64,000 bases of DNA. It comes from Archangium violaceum (GTDB lineage Bacteria > Myxococcota > Myxococcia > Myxococcales > Myxococcaceae). Where the stretch lies: the NCBI RefSeq assembly GCF_016859125.1, contig NZ_CP069338.1, positions 6,077,501-6,141,500 on the forward strand, read 5' to 3'. A program made the position numbers and the translations under genes. A model generated the notes under the pieces. The model was not told the DNA's origin and did not search any database. It worked only from the letters and a program-made list of their open reading frames with translations. This document shows positions 25,297 through 33,621 of the stretch, one piece after another (within the stretch, counting starts at the first letter, position 1; each line of letters opens with the position of its first letter).

Positions 25297-25953
25297 TCAC
25301 GCGGCCGAGAGGGCCACCGACTTCCCGATGTACTTCGCGCCCTCCGCCGCCTCGACGAGGAAGCGGCCCACGCTCCTGCGCGAGACGCTCATCCCACGGG
25401 CCTCGCCCTCCGGTGAGGCGAAGGGCGCACCCGCGTCCGCCTCGTCCGTCAGCCCGACGGGCCGCGCGAGCACCCAGTCGAGCCCGCTCTCGCGCACCTC
25501 CCGCTCCTGCACCTCGGTGTCGGCGATCTGCGGCTTCAGGAGCAGCGAGAACAGCAGCTTCCACTTGAGCGACAGCCGGCCCCACGTCTCTCCCACTCCG
25601 TACGTGGTCTGCACCACCAGCTTGCGCACGCCGTGCTTCCGCATCGCGGCGATGACGTTTCGCGTCCCCACCGAGCGCACGTCCATCGGCGTCCTCGAGC
25701 TGCCGCGCATCCGGACCGTCAATGGGTTCTCGCTGATGCCGAGCGTGACGATCACCGCGTCCTGCCCCCGCACCGCGTGCTCGACGTCCTCGGGGTTCGC
25801 CGCGTCCCCCGTGACGATATTCAACCTCGGGGACGACAGCTGGAGCGCCCGCGGCCTCCGGGCAAAGGCCGTCACGTCATGCCCCGCGGACAGCAGCACC
25901 TCGATGGCCGCGCGGCCAGAACCTCCCGTTGCACCCACGACCAGGACTTTCAT
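25297..25953 (-). CDS. NAD(P)H-binding SDR-like oxidoreductase
   Basis: A 218-residue atypical SDR. The N-terminal Rossmann motif is VLVVGATGGSGRAAIEVLLS. The conserved YGVG... segment and C-terminal GRFLVEAAEGAKYIGKSVAL fit the NAD(P)H-binding (NmrA/BVR-B-like) group. ATG 25953 has GAGGGA 6 nt upstream and is preferred over the GTG one codon earlier. It forms an operon with the DUF1772 gene and lies divergent from the AraC-type gene, a common regulator-target layout. Confidence 0.85.
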   Translation of the reverse strand: MKVLVVGATGGSGRAAIEVLLSAGHDVTAFARRPRALQLSSPRLNIVTGDAANPEDVEHAVRGQDAVIVTLGISENPLTVRMRGSSRTPMDVRSVGTRNVIAAMRKHGVRKLVVQTTYGVGETWGRLSLKWKLLFSLLLKPQIADTEVQEREVRESGLDWVLARPVGLTDEADAGAPFASPEGEARGMSVSRRSVGRFLVEAAEGAKYIGKSVALSAA

Positions 25954-26095
25954 CACGACTCCCTCGGGCTGGATTGCCTGCGCGCAAGATGTCGCCCGGG
26001 GCCCGGGGTCTCAATGACCGGCAGTCGCGGATTCATGCTCGTTCGTCCAGGCGCGCCGCTGGACGCTGCCGGCCCACCGTGAGCATGCTCGGGGC

Positions 26096-27088
26096 ATGGT
26101 GGACAAGCAGCTCTGGGCCCCCGTGGACCCGCTCGGCGAGGCCCTGCACTTCCTGCGGATGACGGGCAGCTTCTACTGCCAGTCGGAGCTCTCCGCGCCA
26201 TGGGGGCTGGCACTGCCGCCCATGCCCGGGTGCATGTGGTTCCACGTCCTGACGGCGGGCCGGTGCTCGCTCGAGGTCGAGGGCGGCGCGCCCGTCGTCC
26301 TGAGTCCGGGGGACCTCGCGCTCGTGCCGCACGGCGAGGGTCACCGGCTCTGGACCGAGCCGCGCGTCCCCACGCCCCTGGCCCATGACCTTCCGCAGCA
26401 GCAGCTCAGCGAGCGCTATTCCGTCCTCCGGCACGGGGGCGGCGGTGCGCCGAGCACGCTCGTCTGCGGCGCCGTCCGCTTCGACCACCCCGCCGCGCAC
26501 GCGATGGTGAAGCTCCTGCCCCGGGTGATTCACCTGGACGCCGCGAGCTCGGCGCACGGGGAGTGGATGGAGAGCACGCTTCGGCTGATGGCGACCGAGG
26601 CGAAGGCGCTGCGCCCCGGCGGAGAGACGGTCATCACCCGGCTGGCGGACATCCTGGTGGTGCAGGCCATCCGCTCGTGGATTCAGCAGGATCCGGCCGC
26701 GCAGACGGGGTGGCTCGGCGCGCTGCAGGACAAGCAGCTGGGCCGTGCCATCATGCTCATCCACCGGGAGCCGGCGCGCGCCTGGACGCTGTCCGCGCTC
26801 GCGCGCGAGGTCGGGATGTCGCGCTCGGTCTTCGCGGCGCGCTTCACCGAGCTCGTCGGCGAGCCCGCCATGCACTACGTCGCGCGCTGGCGGATGCACG
26901 TGGCCGTCACCTGGCTCAGGGAGGACACGGCGGGGCTCGGCGAGCTCGCGAGCCGCCTCGGCTACCAGTCCGAGGCGGCCTTCAGCCGGGCCTTCAAGCG
27001 TTTCATGGGCGTGTCGCCAGGCGCGCTGAGACGTGACCCGGAGGCCGCCTCCAAGCCCCGCCCCCAACGGCCTCCCGCCCGCGCCTGA
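26096..27088 (+). CDS. AraC family transcriptional regulator with cupin domain
   Basis: A 330-residue regulator. The N-terminal cupin-like sensor (GCMWFHVLTAGRCSLEVEGG, LSPGDLALVPHGEGH) spans about 40-200. The C-terminal double helix-turn-helix (IMLIHREPARAWTLSALARE, VGMSRSVFAARFTELVGEP, then LGYQSEAAFSRAFKRFMGVSPG) is typical AraC/XylS. It is divergent from the NAD(P)-binding/DUF1772 operon, 142 bp apart, which is its most likely target. The inducer is unknown; such regulators often respond to electrophiles or aromatic compounds. Confidence 0.9.
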   Translation: MVDKQLWAPVDPLGEALHFLRMTGSFYCQSELSAPWGLALPPMPGCMWFHVLTAGRCSLEVEGGAPVVLSPGDLALVPHGEGHRLWTEPRVPTPLAHDLPQQQLSERYSVLRHGGGGAPSTLVCGAVRFDHPAAHAMVKLLPRVIHLDAASSAHGEWMESTLRLMATEAKALRPGGETVITRLADILVVQAIRSWIQQDPAAQTGWLGALQDKQLGRAIMLIHREPARAWTLSALAREVGMSRSVFAARFTELVGEPAMHYVARWRMHVAVTWLREDTAGLGELASRLGYQSEAAFSRAFKRFMGVSPGALRRDPEAASKPRPQRPPARA

Positions 27089-27108
27089 GCGGGCCATCCC
27101 GCCCCACC

Positions 27109-27200
27109 CGGGAGGAGACCATCTTCCTGCTCGCCCAGGACAACCACGCCGCCTTCAACCGGGCCTTGGAGGAGCGCATCCACTTCGAGCGCTTGTTCCG
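27109..27200 (+). other. Possible coding remnant, unidentified
   Basis: In one plus-strand frame the DNA after the AraC gene reads REETIFLLAQDNHAAFNRAL then EERIHFERLFRRMP, which looks like genuine helical protein with a normal amino acid mix. There is no start codon or ribosome site, and the frame soon becomes low quality. It may be the tail of a deleted gene. The family is not recognised. Confidence 0.3.
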
Positions 27201-27295
27201 GCGGATGCCATCCTGCTCAGGTGGGGACATGCGCACGCACGAGAGCCTCGGAGGGTGTCGGGGCGATGTCGCGCGGTGGAGTCCCGCTGTGGGAA

Positions 27296-28162
27296 TTAGC
27301 GGAAGTCGCTGGCGTGGTCCCGGGCCCACCTGGCGAATGGGCGTGCCGGCCGCCCCGTGACATCGCGCGCGGTGGCCCGCACGGGCAGGGGGACACCGTC
27401 GGACAGGGCCTGGTACCGCAGCAGCACGTCCACGGCCATTGGCGGCATGACTCGGCTCATCTCTTCGCGCGCTCGCGCGGGCGTGATGACCTCCAACCGC
27501 ACCGGACGACCGATTGCCTCGGCGATGAGCTCCACCTGGCGCCGTTGGGTCAGCGACTCCGGCCCGCTGAGGACGTAACTCGCGTTCTCGTGTCCGGGGT
27601 CGAGCAGCGCCCGCACCGCGACTTCGGCGAGGTCCTCCTCATGAATCGGCGTGCTGTGCGATTCGGGGTAGGGCGTCCGGACGACGCCGTCGGAGCGAAT
27701 CGAGTGCGCCCACATCAGCGAGTTCGTGGCGAAGGCCCCGGGCCGGATGAACGTCCAGGGAATCCCGGATGCCTCGAGCGGTCGTTCCACGTCGAGGTGG
27801 AGTCGGGCAATCGGGTTCGTCTCCGCGTCGGCCGCCACGACGGCGCTGGAGGACAGCAACACCACGTGCTTCACCCCGGCGGCCCTGGCCGCGGCGACGA
27901 AGCCGTCGATGCCCCGCGGCTCGGCATAGAGGAAGACCTTGCGCACACCGGCCAGCGCGGCGGGCAGAGTCGCGGCTTGGGTGAGGTCGGCGCCGACGAC
28001 CTCCACTCGTCCGGGCAGGTTCACCGATTCGGGCCGTCGGCTGGCCGCCCGGACCGGGACCCCGGCGGCGAGCAATTGCTGGACGACATGCCGGCCGACA
28101 TTGCCCGTCGCTCCAGTGACCAGAACGACATCTGACACATCATGAGAAGGTTGGATCGTCAT
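27296..28162 (-). CDS. NmrA-like NAD(P)-binding oxidoreductase
   Basis: A 288-residue atypical SDR from ATG 28162; a GTG two codons upstream is an alternative. The Rossmann start is VVLVTGATGNVGRHVVQQLL, followed by AASRRPESV, VFLYAEPRGIDGFVAAARAA and GVKHVVLLSS. The C-terminal half has WTFIRPGAFATNSLMW and HEEDLAEVAVRALLD. NmrA-like proteins act as redox sensors or quinone/azo reductases. A SoxR/MerR-type dyad sits 16 bp upstream, nearly identical to the one before the double-ABM gene, suggesting common stress control. Confidence 0.87.
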   Translation of the reverse strand: MTIQPSHDVSDVVLVTGATGNVGRHVVQQLLAAGVPVRAASRRPESVNLPGRVEVVGADLTQAATLPAALAGVRKVFLYAEPRGIDGFVAAARAAGVKHVVLLSSSAVVAADAETNPIARLHLDVERPLEASGIPWTFIRPGAFATNSLMWAHSIRSDGVVRTPYPESHSTPIHEEDLAEVAVRALLDPGHENASYVLSGPESLTQRRQVELIAEAIGRPVRLEVITPARAREEMSRVMPPMAVDVLLRYQALSDGVPLPVRATARDVTGRPARPFARWARDHASDFR

Positions 28163-28173
28163 GGGCACAAGCG

Positions 28174-28200
28174 TGCAACCTCAAGATAGGTTGAGGTCAA
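28174..28200 (-). promoter_or_regulatory. SoxR/MerR-type operator-promoter, copy 1
   Basis: ACCTCAA (28178-28184) and TTGAGGT (28191-28197) flank GATAGG. On the minus strand the box begins TTGACC, a good -35 element. Dyad and -35 overlap in the way known for SoxR sites. It drives the NmrA-like gene. Copy 2 at 32884-32910 matches 24 of 27 bases. No MerR/SoxR gene is in the window. Confidence 0.65.
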
Positions 28201-28547
28201 GGCCCGATTCGCTCCTGGCGGAGAGCCCCAAGCGCCCACCGTTCTGAGCGTGCGAGCGGCCTCGCCGACACGTCAGTGCTACGGGACTACGCGTCAGCAT
28301 GCGCCCTTGACGCGTCAAAACCCCCTGGCGCGTGCCGGGCCTCCCTGTGACGTTGACCGGCACCCGCCTTGCTATCCGGTGGACACGACCCGATCCGTTC
28401 ATCACTTGATGAACACCAACCCTTCCCGGGCAGAAGCTCGGCGAGTTCGGCGGCGGTCACGCCGGCCGGACCAGCGCAAGGCCTATCCCGGAGACTGGAT
28501 CTCCGGCCTCTCCCTGCTCCACGACAGCCATCCTTGAAGGATAGACC
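28201..28547 (+). promoter_or_regulatory. Upstream region with three phased CGTCA repeats
   Basis: AC(A/G)CGTCA occurs at 28268-28275, 28289-28296 and 28310-28317, exactly 21 bp apart, so all copies face the same side of the helix. The third is part of the perfect palindrome TTGACGCGTCAA (28307-28318). This array lies about 230 bp before the hypothetical gene at 28548. Phased direct repeats are typical for response-regulator or enhancer-binding sites. No other gene is seen in these 347 bases. Confidence 0.45.
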
Positions 28548-29399
28548 ATGAGCTTTGATGACTCCGAATCCTTCCCTCTGCGCATCCTCGCAGCCGCACG
28601 ATCGACAGCCGTCGATTCCCAGCGCCTCTCTCAAAAGCTCGCGAGCCTGGGTCTCAACTGCTCGGAGAACACCCCCGAAAAGATGGCGGGCTACATCAGT
28701 CAATTCAAGGCGCAGCTCTCCCGTGGGAGCAAGGGCTCCGCCAACAAACACATTCTGGCCAGGACCGCGCAGACCGCCCGACGGTATGAGTATACCGTGT
28801 CGGATGACCAGAATCTGATTCACAAGCTCCTGGTCATCATCACGAACCATGACCTCGTCACCAGGCACGGACTCCATGCCGTCGACTACTATGAGATGAG
28901 CCGGGACTTCAGGGCCTCCGAAGTGGGCTCCATCCTGCGCTCCCTCATCGACGGTGCCCTCTTTCTCGCGACGTTCGTCAGCAAGGGCAAGCAAGGCTCC
29001 ATCGACGGCGAGCAGATCACGGCCTGGTACGATGACACGCTCCAATCCCTGGAAGATAGCTCCTCGTCCGACTTCGACTGGAACAGGAGCGACACATTTG
29101 TCGCCATCCACCGCAACACCGAGCACCCGGAGCGGATCGATCAGATCTCGGCCTGCAAATTCTCCTTCTCCACCAGCGTGAAGGATTTCCGCAACAAGGA
29201 AGTGAACTCACACGAGTCACATTTGCACGCCCGGCAATGGAGCGTCACCTTTGAAGACCTCGACGTCCTCAACACCGTATACAACCAGGTGGAGTGCGCC
29301 AGGACTGATTCAAAGTCGCCCCTCCCTTATGAACCGGCTGTCCACGTAACCGGGCAAGCCCATCCCGTGGGCAAGAGCCGGGTCCACGGAAAGACTTGA
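28548..29399 (+). CDS. Hypothetical protein, 283 aa
   Basis: Begins with ATG 28548 after GAAGGA. The protein is soluble, with no signal peptide, and less GC-driven in composition than its neighbours (many Ser, Asn, Lys, Ile). The N-terminal half is helical (FPLRILAAARSTAVDSQRLS). The middle has DLVTRHGLHAVDYYEMSRDF and the C-terminal half is His/Ser-rich. No family is recognised. The unusual composition, the nearby IS element and the phased repeats upstream suggest an acquired gene with its own regulation. Confidence 0.65.
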   Translation: MSFDDSESFPLRILAAARSTAVDSQRLSQKLASLGLNCSENTPEKMAGYISQFKAQLSRGSKGSANKHILARTAQTARRYEYTVSDDQNLIHKLLVIITNHDLVTRHGLHAVDYYEMSRDFRASEVGSILRSLIDGALFLATFVSKGKQGSIDGEQITAWYDDTLQSLEDSSSSDFDWNRSDTFVAIHRNTEHPERIDQISACKFSFSTSVKDFRNKEVNSHESHLHARQWSVTFEDLDVLNTVYNQVECARTDSKSPLPYEPAVHVTGQAHPVGKSRVHGKT

Positions 29400-29466
29400 A
29401 GAGCGGTCGGGGTACCCGTCTACGCCGAGCCTTGTTCTCGTGCGAGTCCCTCGTTTCGAGTTCCCC

Positions 29467-29477
29467 GCTCGATAGGG
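29467..29477 (+). repeat. Target-site duplication, left copy
   Basis: GCTCGATAGGG immediately precedes the left inverted repeat of the ISAs1-family element. The same 11 bases follow its right inverted repeat at 31159-31169. This shows the insertion is recent enough to keep its target duplication. Confidence 0.8.
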
Positions 29478-31158
29478 CAGGCTTGATTCAAAGTCCCACG
29501 GGAGAGGTCATCCCACCCGGGCCTACGGCTGAAGTATAGTCCCGCCTACAGGCGCCCACCGGAGGCGAGCAGCCGCGGGCTGATCGCGAGGGGGAGCGCC
29601 AGCACAGAGCCGGAGACGGGCCGGACAGGTCCGGGGAGGAGAAGGATGAGTGGGAAGAAAAACCGGGGCGGGAGGGCTGGCGGGCCCTCCACACCCCAAG
29701 CGGGAAACGGGAAGGGGAAGAAGGACGAGCAGGAAACCCCCTCCCGCGTGCAGAGGATGATGGCGAGCCTGGGGCTGACATTCAAGGAGGTAAAGGACCC
29801 CCGGGCCCGCCGGGGACAGAGGCACCCGCTGGCGGCGATGTTGATGCTGCTGGTGCAGGCGATTGCGGTGGGGCGGCGGGTGTTGAGGCATGCCGAGGCG
29901 CTGGGGGAGGACATGCTGCGCGAAGGCACGGCGCCCGAGGGGCTGAAGCGGCCGGTGTCCGACACGACGTTGGATAGGCTGCTGGGGAAGTTGGAGCCAG
30001 AGGGGTTGGAGCAGGAGGTGCACCAGATGGTGCACCGAGGCCTGGAAGTGGGGCTGATACGCCATGAGCTCTTCGCCCGGGGCGTCGTCAGCATTGACGG
30101 GAAGGCGGGGAGAGCACGCCGGGGCAGCCGCCGTGCGAGCCGAGCCACACGACGAAGGATGAGCAGGGGCGGGAGTACTGGTACCCGTACGCGCTGCGCG
30201 CCAGTCTCACCAGCAGCGCGGCCCAGCCGGTGCTCGACCAGAAGTTGCTGGAAGGCAAGCAGGGAGAGGCGACGGCGTTCCCGGAGTTGTTCAAACGGGT
30301 GGTGGAGAAGTTCGGGCGGCATTTCGAGTACGTGACAGTGGACGCGGGAATGACGAGCGCGGCCAATGCGCGGGTGGTGAGGGAGGCGGGCAAGCACTAC
30401 CTGATGGCGCTCAAGGAGAACTTCCACCGGCTACATGACAAGGCGTGGGTGGCGCTGGCGGTGGCGCCAGTGAAGGTGCGCACGCGCGAGCGGACGAGCG
30501 GGGAGTGGGTGGAGAGGGAGTTGAGGGTGGTGGACAAGCCGCCAGAGGAGGACTTTCCCGGCGCCCAGCAATGGGTATGGGTGAGGCAGACGCGAACCAG
30601 AGACGGCGAGCTGCCGAAGGTGGAGACGCGGCTGTTCCTCACCTCCATTCCCACAGGGCAACTGTCCCCGGAGCGGATGCTGACGTTGGTACGCCGGCAC
30701 TGGGGGATTGAGAACGGGCCCAACTGGACAGCGGACGTGGTGCTGGAGGAGGACAGCGCCTCGCCCAGCCTGCGAGGCAATGCACCCCTGGTACTCAGCT
30801 GGCTGCGTTTGCTGGCCTACAACCTGCTGGCCCTGGTGCGCACGCACCTGCCGACTCGCGACAAACGGCCCCAAAGCTTCGCACGCACCATGGAGGTGCT
30901 CTACCAGGGCCTGTTGGGTCTGGCCGTGCTGCCCGAGAGTCTGGCCACACTTGCCTGAGCGCCCGCCAGCTGCTCCCGCTCCGGCCTTCCCGCGCCTCTT
31001 CTCCCCTGGCTGTTCGGCCTGTGTACCTTCACTCCTGTCCTTCCACGGCGCCCCTCTTTCAGGCGCCGTCCGGAGGGATGCTCCCTCTTTGCCTGTGAAT
31101 GTCTGGACTTGCTCTCCGCCTCTTCAAAACCTCTCCTACGGACTTTGGATCAATCCTG
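29478..31158 (+). mobile_element. ISAs1-family insertion sequence, complete ends
   Basis: A 1681-bp element. Left end CAGGCTTGATTCAAAGTCC (29478-29496) matches the reverse complement of the right end GGACTTTGGATCAATCCTG (31140-31158) at 17 of 19 positions. It is flanked by an 11-bp direct repeat. It contains one transposase gene with 168 bp before it and 200 bp after it. It landed in the space between the hypothetical gene and the SDR gene, so no host gene is visibly broken. Confidence 0.85.
29646..30958 (+). pseudogene. ISAs1-family transposase, -1 frameshift
   Basis: DDE-type transposase of about 437 codons. The N-terminus includes LGLTFKEVKDPRARRGQRHP and the first catalytic segment is VVSIDGKAG. 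The second frame carries FEYVTVDAGMTSAANARVVR and RRHWGIENGPNWTADVVL, which hold the later acidic residues. At the G run 30107-30110 the reading must slip by -1 to pass from SIDGK to the sequence ending REYWYPYALRAS. This could be a mutation that silences the element, or a programmed -1 shift; the run CGGGGA is not a classic slippery site. The second frame ends LATLA. Confidence 0.85.
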
Positions 31159-31169
31159 GCTCGATAGGG
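31159..31169 (+). repeat. Target-site duplication, right copy
   Basis: GCTCGATAGGG follows the right inverted repeat directly and matches 29467-29477 exactly. Confidence 0.8.
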
Positions 31170-31226
31170 GTGGAGTCCACGGGACCCGAGCCGCGCGGGA
31201 GCAGCGCCGCGCGGCCCTGGATGCCC

Positions 31227-32009
31227 TTACATCTGCCTCAGCGCGTCCGGCGATTCAGGGAGGACCTGACCGCCATCCACGATGAGCGTCTGGCCGGAGA
31301 TGTAGCCGGCCTCGCGGCTGGCGAAGAACAGGGCGGCATGGCCGATATCCTCGACCTCGCCCAGCGTGCCGAGCGGCACCGCCGCCGCCATGCCCTTCAT
31401 GTACTCCGGGCCCAGCTTCTCGAGGCCCTCGGTCACGATGTTGCCGGGCAGCACGGCATTGACCGTGATGCGGTATTTCGCGAGCTCCATGCACGCGGTG
31501 CGCATGAAGCCCAGTTGCCCGGCCTTGGTGGCGCCGTAATGGGTCCAGCCGGGAAAGCCGGTCACCGGGCCGGTGATGGAAGAGGTGATGACGATGCGCC
31601 CCTGGTCGGATTTCTTCAGATAGGGGATGCAGGCCTTCACCGAGAGGAAGGTGCCCTTGAGGTTGGTCGCCATCACCTCGTCCCAGGTTTCCGGCGACAT
31701 CTCCTCCATCTTCACCTGCGGAAAGATGCCGGCATTGGCGCACAGCACGTCGATTCCGCCATGACGCTCGGCCGCTGCCTGGGCCATCTTCTCCATGTCC
31801 TCCAACCGGGTCACGTCAGCGGAAAAGCCGCTAGCGGTGCCACCGTCCGCGACGAATTCCCGCGCCGTCGTCTCGGCCGCCTGGAGATCGCGCGCGACCA
31901 CCAGCACCTTGGCGCCGTGCCGCGCGAAGACCCGGGCGATTCCCTTGCCAATGCCCTTGCTTGCGCCGGTGACGATGACCGATTTTCCCTTGAGCGATTC
32001 CGCCAACAT
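31227..32009 (-). CDS. SDR family oxidoreductase (FabG-like)
   Basis: A classical short-chain dehydrogenase of 260 residues. Cofactor motif VIVTGASKGIGKGIARVFAR, then CANAGIF (NNAG-type). The catalytic Ser is in IVITSSITGPVTG and the YxxxK motif is YGATK. The C-terminus is SGQTLIVDGGQVLPE. The ATG at 32009 has GGAGGAAG 7 nt upstream and is preferred over Met codons 22 and 24 codons earlier. It may reduce 3-oxoacyl groups, or oxidise sugars or alcohols; the substrate cannot be assigned. It points the same way as the double-ABM gene upstream of it. Confidence 0.9.
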   Translation of the reverse strand: MLAESLKGKSVIVTGASKGIGKGIARVFARHGAKVLVVARDLQAAETTAREFVADGGTASGFSADVTRLEDMEKMAQAAAERHGGIDVLCANAGIFPQVKMEEMSPETWDEVMATNLKGTFLSVKACIPYLKKSDQGRIVITSSITGPVTGFPGWTHYGATKAGQLGFMRTACMELAKYRITVNAVLPGNIVTEGLEKLGPEYMKGMAAAVPLGTLGEVEDIGHAALFFASREAGYISGQTLIVDGGQVLPESPDALRQM

Positions 32010-32122
32010 GATGCGCTTCCTCCGGTTCCTGTATTCCAGGCTCTTGTGTTCCGGGTGAGTATAGGAGGTGGGCATGTGCATCGGGTGATGGACCGAGCGG
32101 TACTACACTCACCAAGAGCACA

Positions 32123-32830
32123 TCAGGGGAGGGGGCGCACCAGGCCACGGTAGGGCAGGTAGCGCTTGAAGCCGAGCGGGCGCAGTCCTGGGATGGAGGC
32201 GATGAGGTTGGCCACCTCGCCGCCCGCCTGCAGCTGCGTCTCGACGGTTCTTTGGTGTGCCTCCGCGGTGGTCCACTCGCTGAAGTTGAACACCCGCCTC
32301 CCATCGCTTCGGATGTGGAAGTGAGAGGCAATGCCGCCGCCGGGAACGGTGGGCTGGATGCCCGAGAAGTGATCGACCAGGGTGTCGATGAACCTCCGCG
32401 CCGTGTCCTCTCCGTCGGTATCGAAGGAGACGCCGACGATGCAGCCGGGCACCTGCCCGCTTCGTCCGGCCGGGAGCATGCTGCGGTAGAGCCGGTAACT
32501 GCTGGGCTTGCCCACCTCACCGACGGCGGCGGTGATGCGCTGAGCCAACGTGGCCTGGTTCCTGGGGTCCTGGGCGAATGCGAGATGGGCCTCGGGGCGG
32601 GTCCACTGGGCGTAGTTGAGGATGGTGTGCCCGTCGGTGCCCGCGAAGCACAGGCGGGAGAGGAACTCCATGGGCAGTGGGTGCTGCTCCCAGGCGTCGA
32701 GGGTCGCGTCCATGGCGGCGCGCTGCTGCTCGGGGCTGTCCGTCATCCACTCGCTGATAAGGATATGGCCCGCATCGGGACGGGTGATGTCTGTCAGTGG
32801 ATGGGAGACAAGGCCAGGGGTGGTGATCAT
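32123..32830 (-). CDS. Double antibiotic-biosynthesis-monooxygenase (ABM) domain protein
   Basis: A 235-residue protein from ATG 32830 (GAGAGG upstream) with two ferredoxin-like ABM halves. The first has HILISEWMTDSPEQQRAAMD and HTILNYAQWTRPEAHLAF. The second has CIVGVSFDTDGEDTARRFID and RRVFNFSEWTTAEAHQRTVE. The paired N-Y/F-x-x-W-T motif marks the family of heme- or quinone-acting monooxygenases. A SoxR/MerR-type box lies 54 bp upstream, so induction by redox-active compounds is likely. An open frame continues further upstream but crosses the operator. Confidence 0.85.
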   Translation of the reverse strand: MITTPGLVSHPLTDITRPDAGHILISEWMTDSPEQQRAAMDATLDAWEQHPLPMEFLSRLCFAGTDGHTILNYAQWTRPEAHLAFAQDPRNQATLAQRITAAVGEVGKPSSYRLYRSMLPAGRSGQVPGCIVGVSFDTDGEDTARRFIDTLVDHFSGIQPTVPGGGIASHFHIRSDGRRVFNFSEWTTAEAHQRTVETQLQAGGEVANLIASIPGLRPLGFKRYLPYRGLVRPLP

Positions 32831-32883
32831 GGTGAGCCTCTCGGGGTTCAGGCGGTTGCCGTACATCGACTCGGCGACCATGC

Positions 32884-32910
32884 TGCAACCTCGAGTTCGG
32901 TTGAGGTCAA
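32884..32910 (-). promoter_or_regulatory. SoxR/MerR-type operator-promoter, copy 2
   Basis: ACCTCGA (32888-32894) and TTGAGGT (32901-32907) flank GTTCGG. The flanking TGCA and TCAA match copy 1 at 28174-28200, with three differences in 27 bases. On the minus strand it supplies a TTGACC -35 element for the double-ABM gene. Confidence 0.65.
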
Positions 32911-33021
32911 CAGGCAATTCTTGGGGCCAGAGGAGACGGTGGCGCATCACGAGATGGGAGAACTCTCGGCACGGCGGGGCCGGTCCTTGTTGCCCGCGCT
33001 GAGTCGGCCTACGAAGGGAGC

Positions 33022-33317
33022 ATGGCCCCTGCCTCCTCGCACTCCACGACTCGCGCCACGGCCATCGGCGCGGTGGCCATCCTGCTCTGACCGTGGCCAT
33101 CTCCTTCGCCTTCGCCTCCCTGCTGACGCTCGGCAAGTGGCTGGTGCGGCGAGAGGACATCGGGCGCCACCTGCGCCAGCCGGCCGCGGTGTGGCTGACG
33201 GGCGTGGGCGGGCTGTTCGGCTACCACTTCCTCTACTTCCTGGCCCTGAAGACGCCGCCGCCCGTGGAGGCCAACCTCATCAACTACCTGTGGCCGCTGC
33301 TCATCGTGCTCTTCTAA
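33022..33317 (+). pseudogene. Degraded EamA/DMT-type transporter
   Basis: ATG 33022 opens MAPASSHSTTRATAIGAVAI, then LL and a stop. In another frame the protein resumes as SFAFASLLTLGKWLVRREDI, continues with GGLFGYHFLYFLALK and VEANLINYLWPLLIVLF, and ends at TAA 33315-33317. This is the first half of an EamA drug/metabolite exporter with an internal deletion after helix 1 and a missing 3' half. It is not functional. Confidence 0.75.
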
Positions 33318-33621
33318 GCTCGAAGATGGGTGAGCCCTGCTGTTCGTCGAAGGACTCCGTCTCACGCAAACGCTCGAGGAAGTCCTTGCTCGAACACGAG
33401 GCGGGGCGCATCGGGCTTGGGGTGGTGACAGTTGTCTTCGGACTGGTGAGTGCACTCACCACCCCTTCGGCTCCTGCTTCGAGCCCCCTTTTCTTAAACC
33501 CCTGAAATCAGAGAGGCCCTCTGGGCACGGGGGGGCGACATGGGCGTGGCATGTCGGGTGCAGAAGGACAGGGCATCACTCTTCCGCACCAGTCACCACC
33601 GCACCTACCGAGGAGCCGCCC
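33318..33621. promoter_or_regulatory. Intergenic region with an 18-bp perfect palindrome
   Basis: TGGTGAGTGCACTCACCA at 33444-33461 is fully palindromic and lies 160 bp before the Ala/Gly-rich protein gene. It looks like a dimeric repressor site of the TetR class. The rest of this 304-bp stretch shows no convincing gene. A minus-strand frame with SSKDFLERLRETESFDEQQG (about 33330-33420) may be a decayed coding fragment. Confidence 0.45.

Noticed and set aside
27033-27299. Plus-strand gene overlapping the end of the AraC regulator
   Set aside because: Pro/Arg-rich composition typical of out-of-frame reading, and it overlaps a clear AraC C-terminus.
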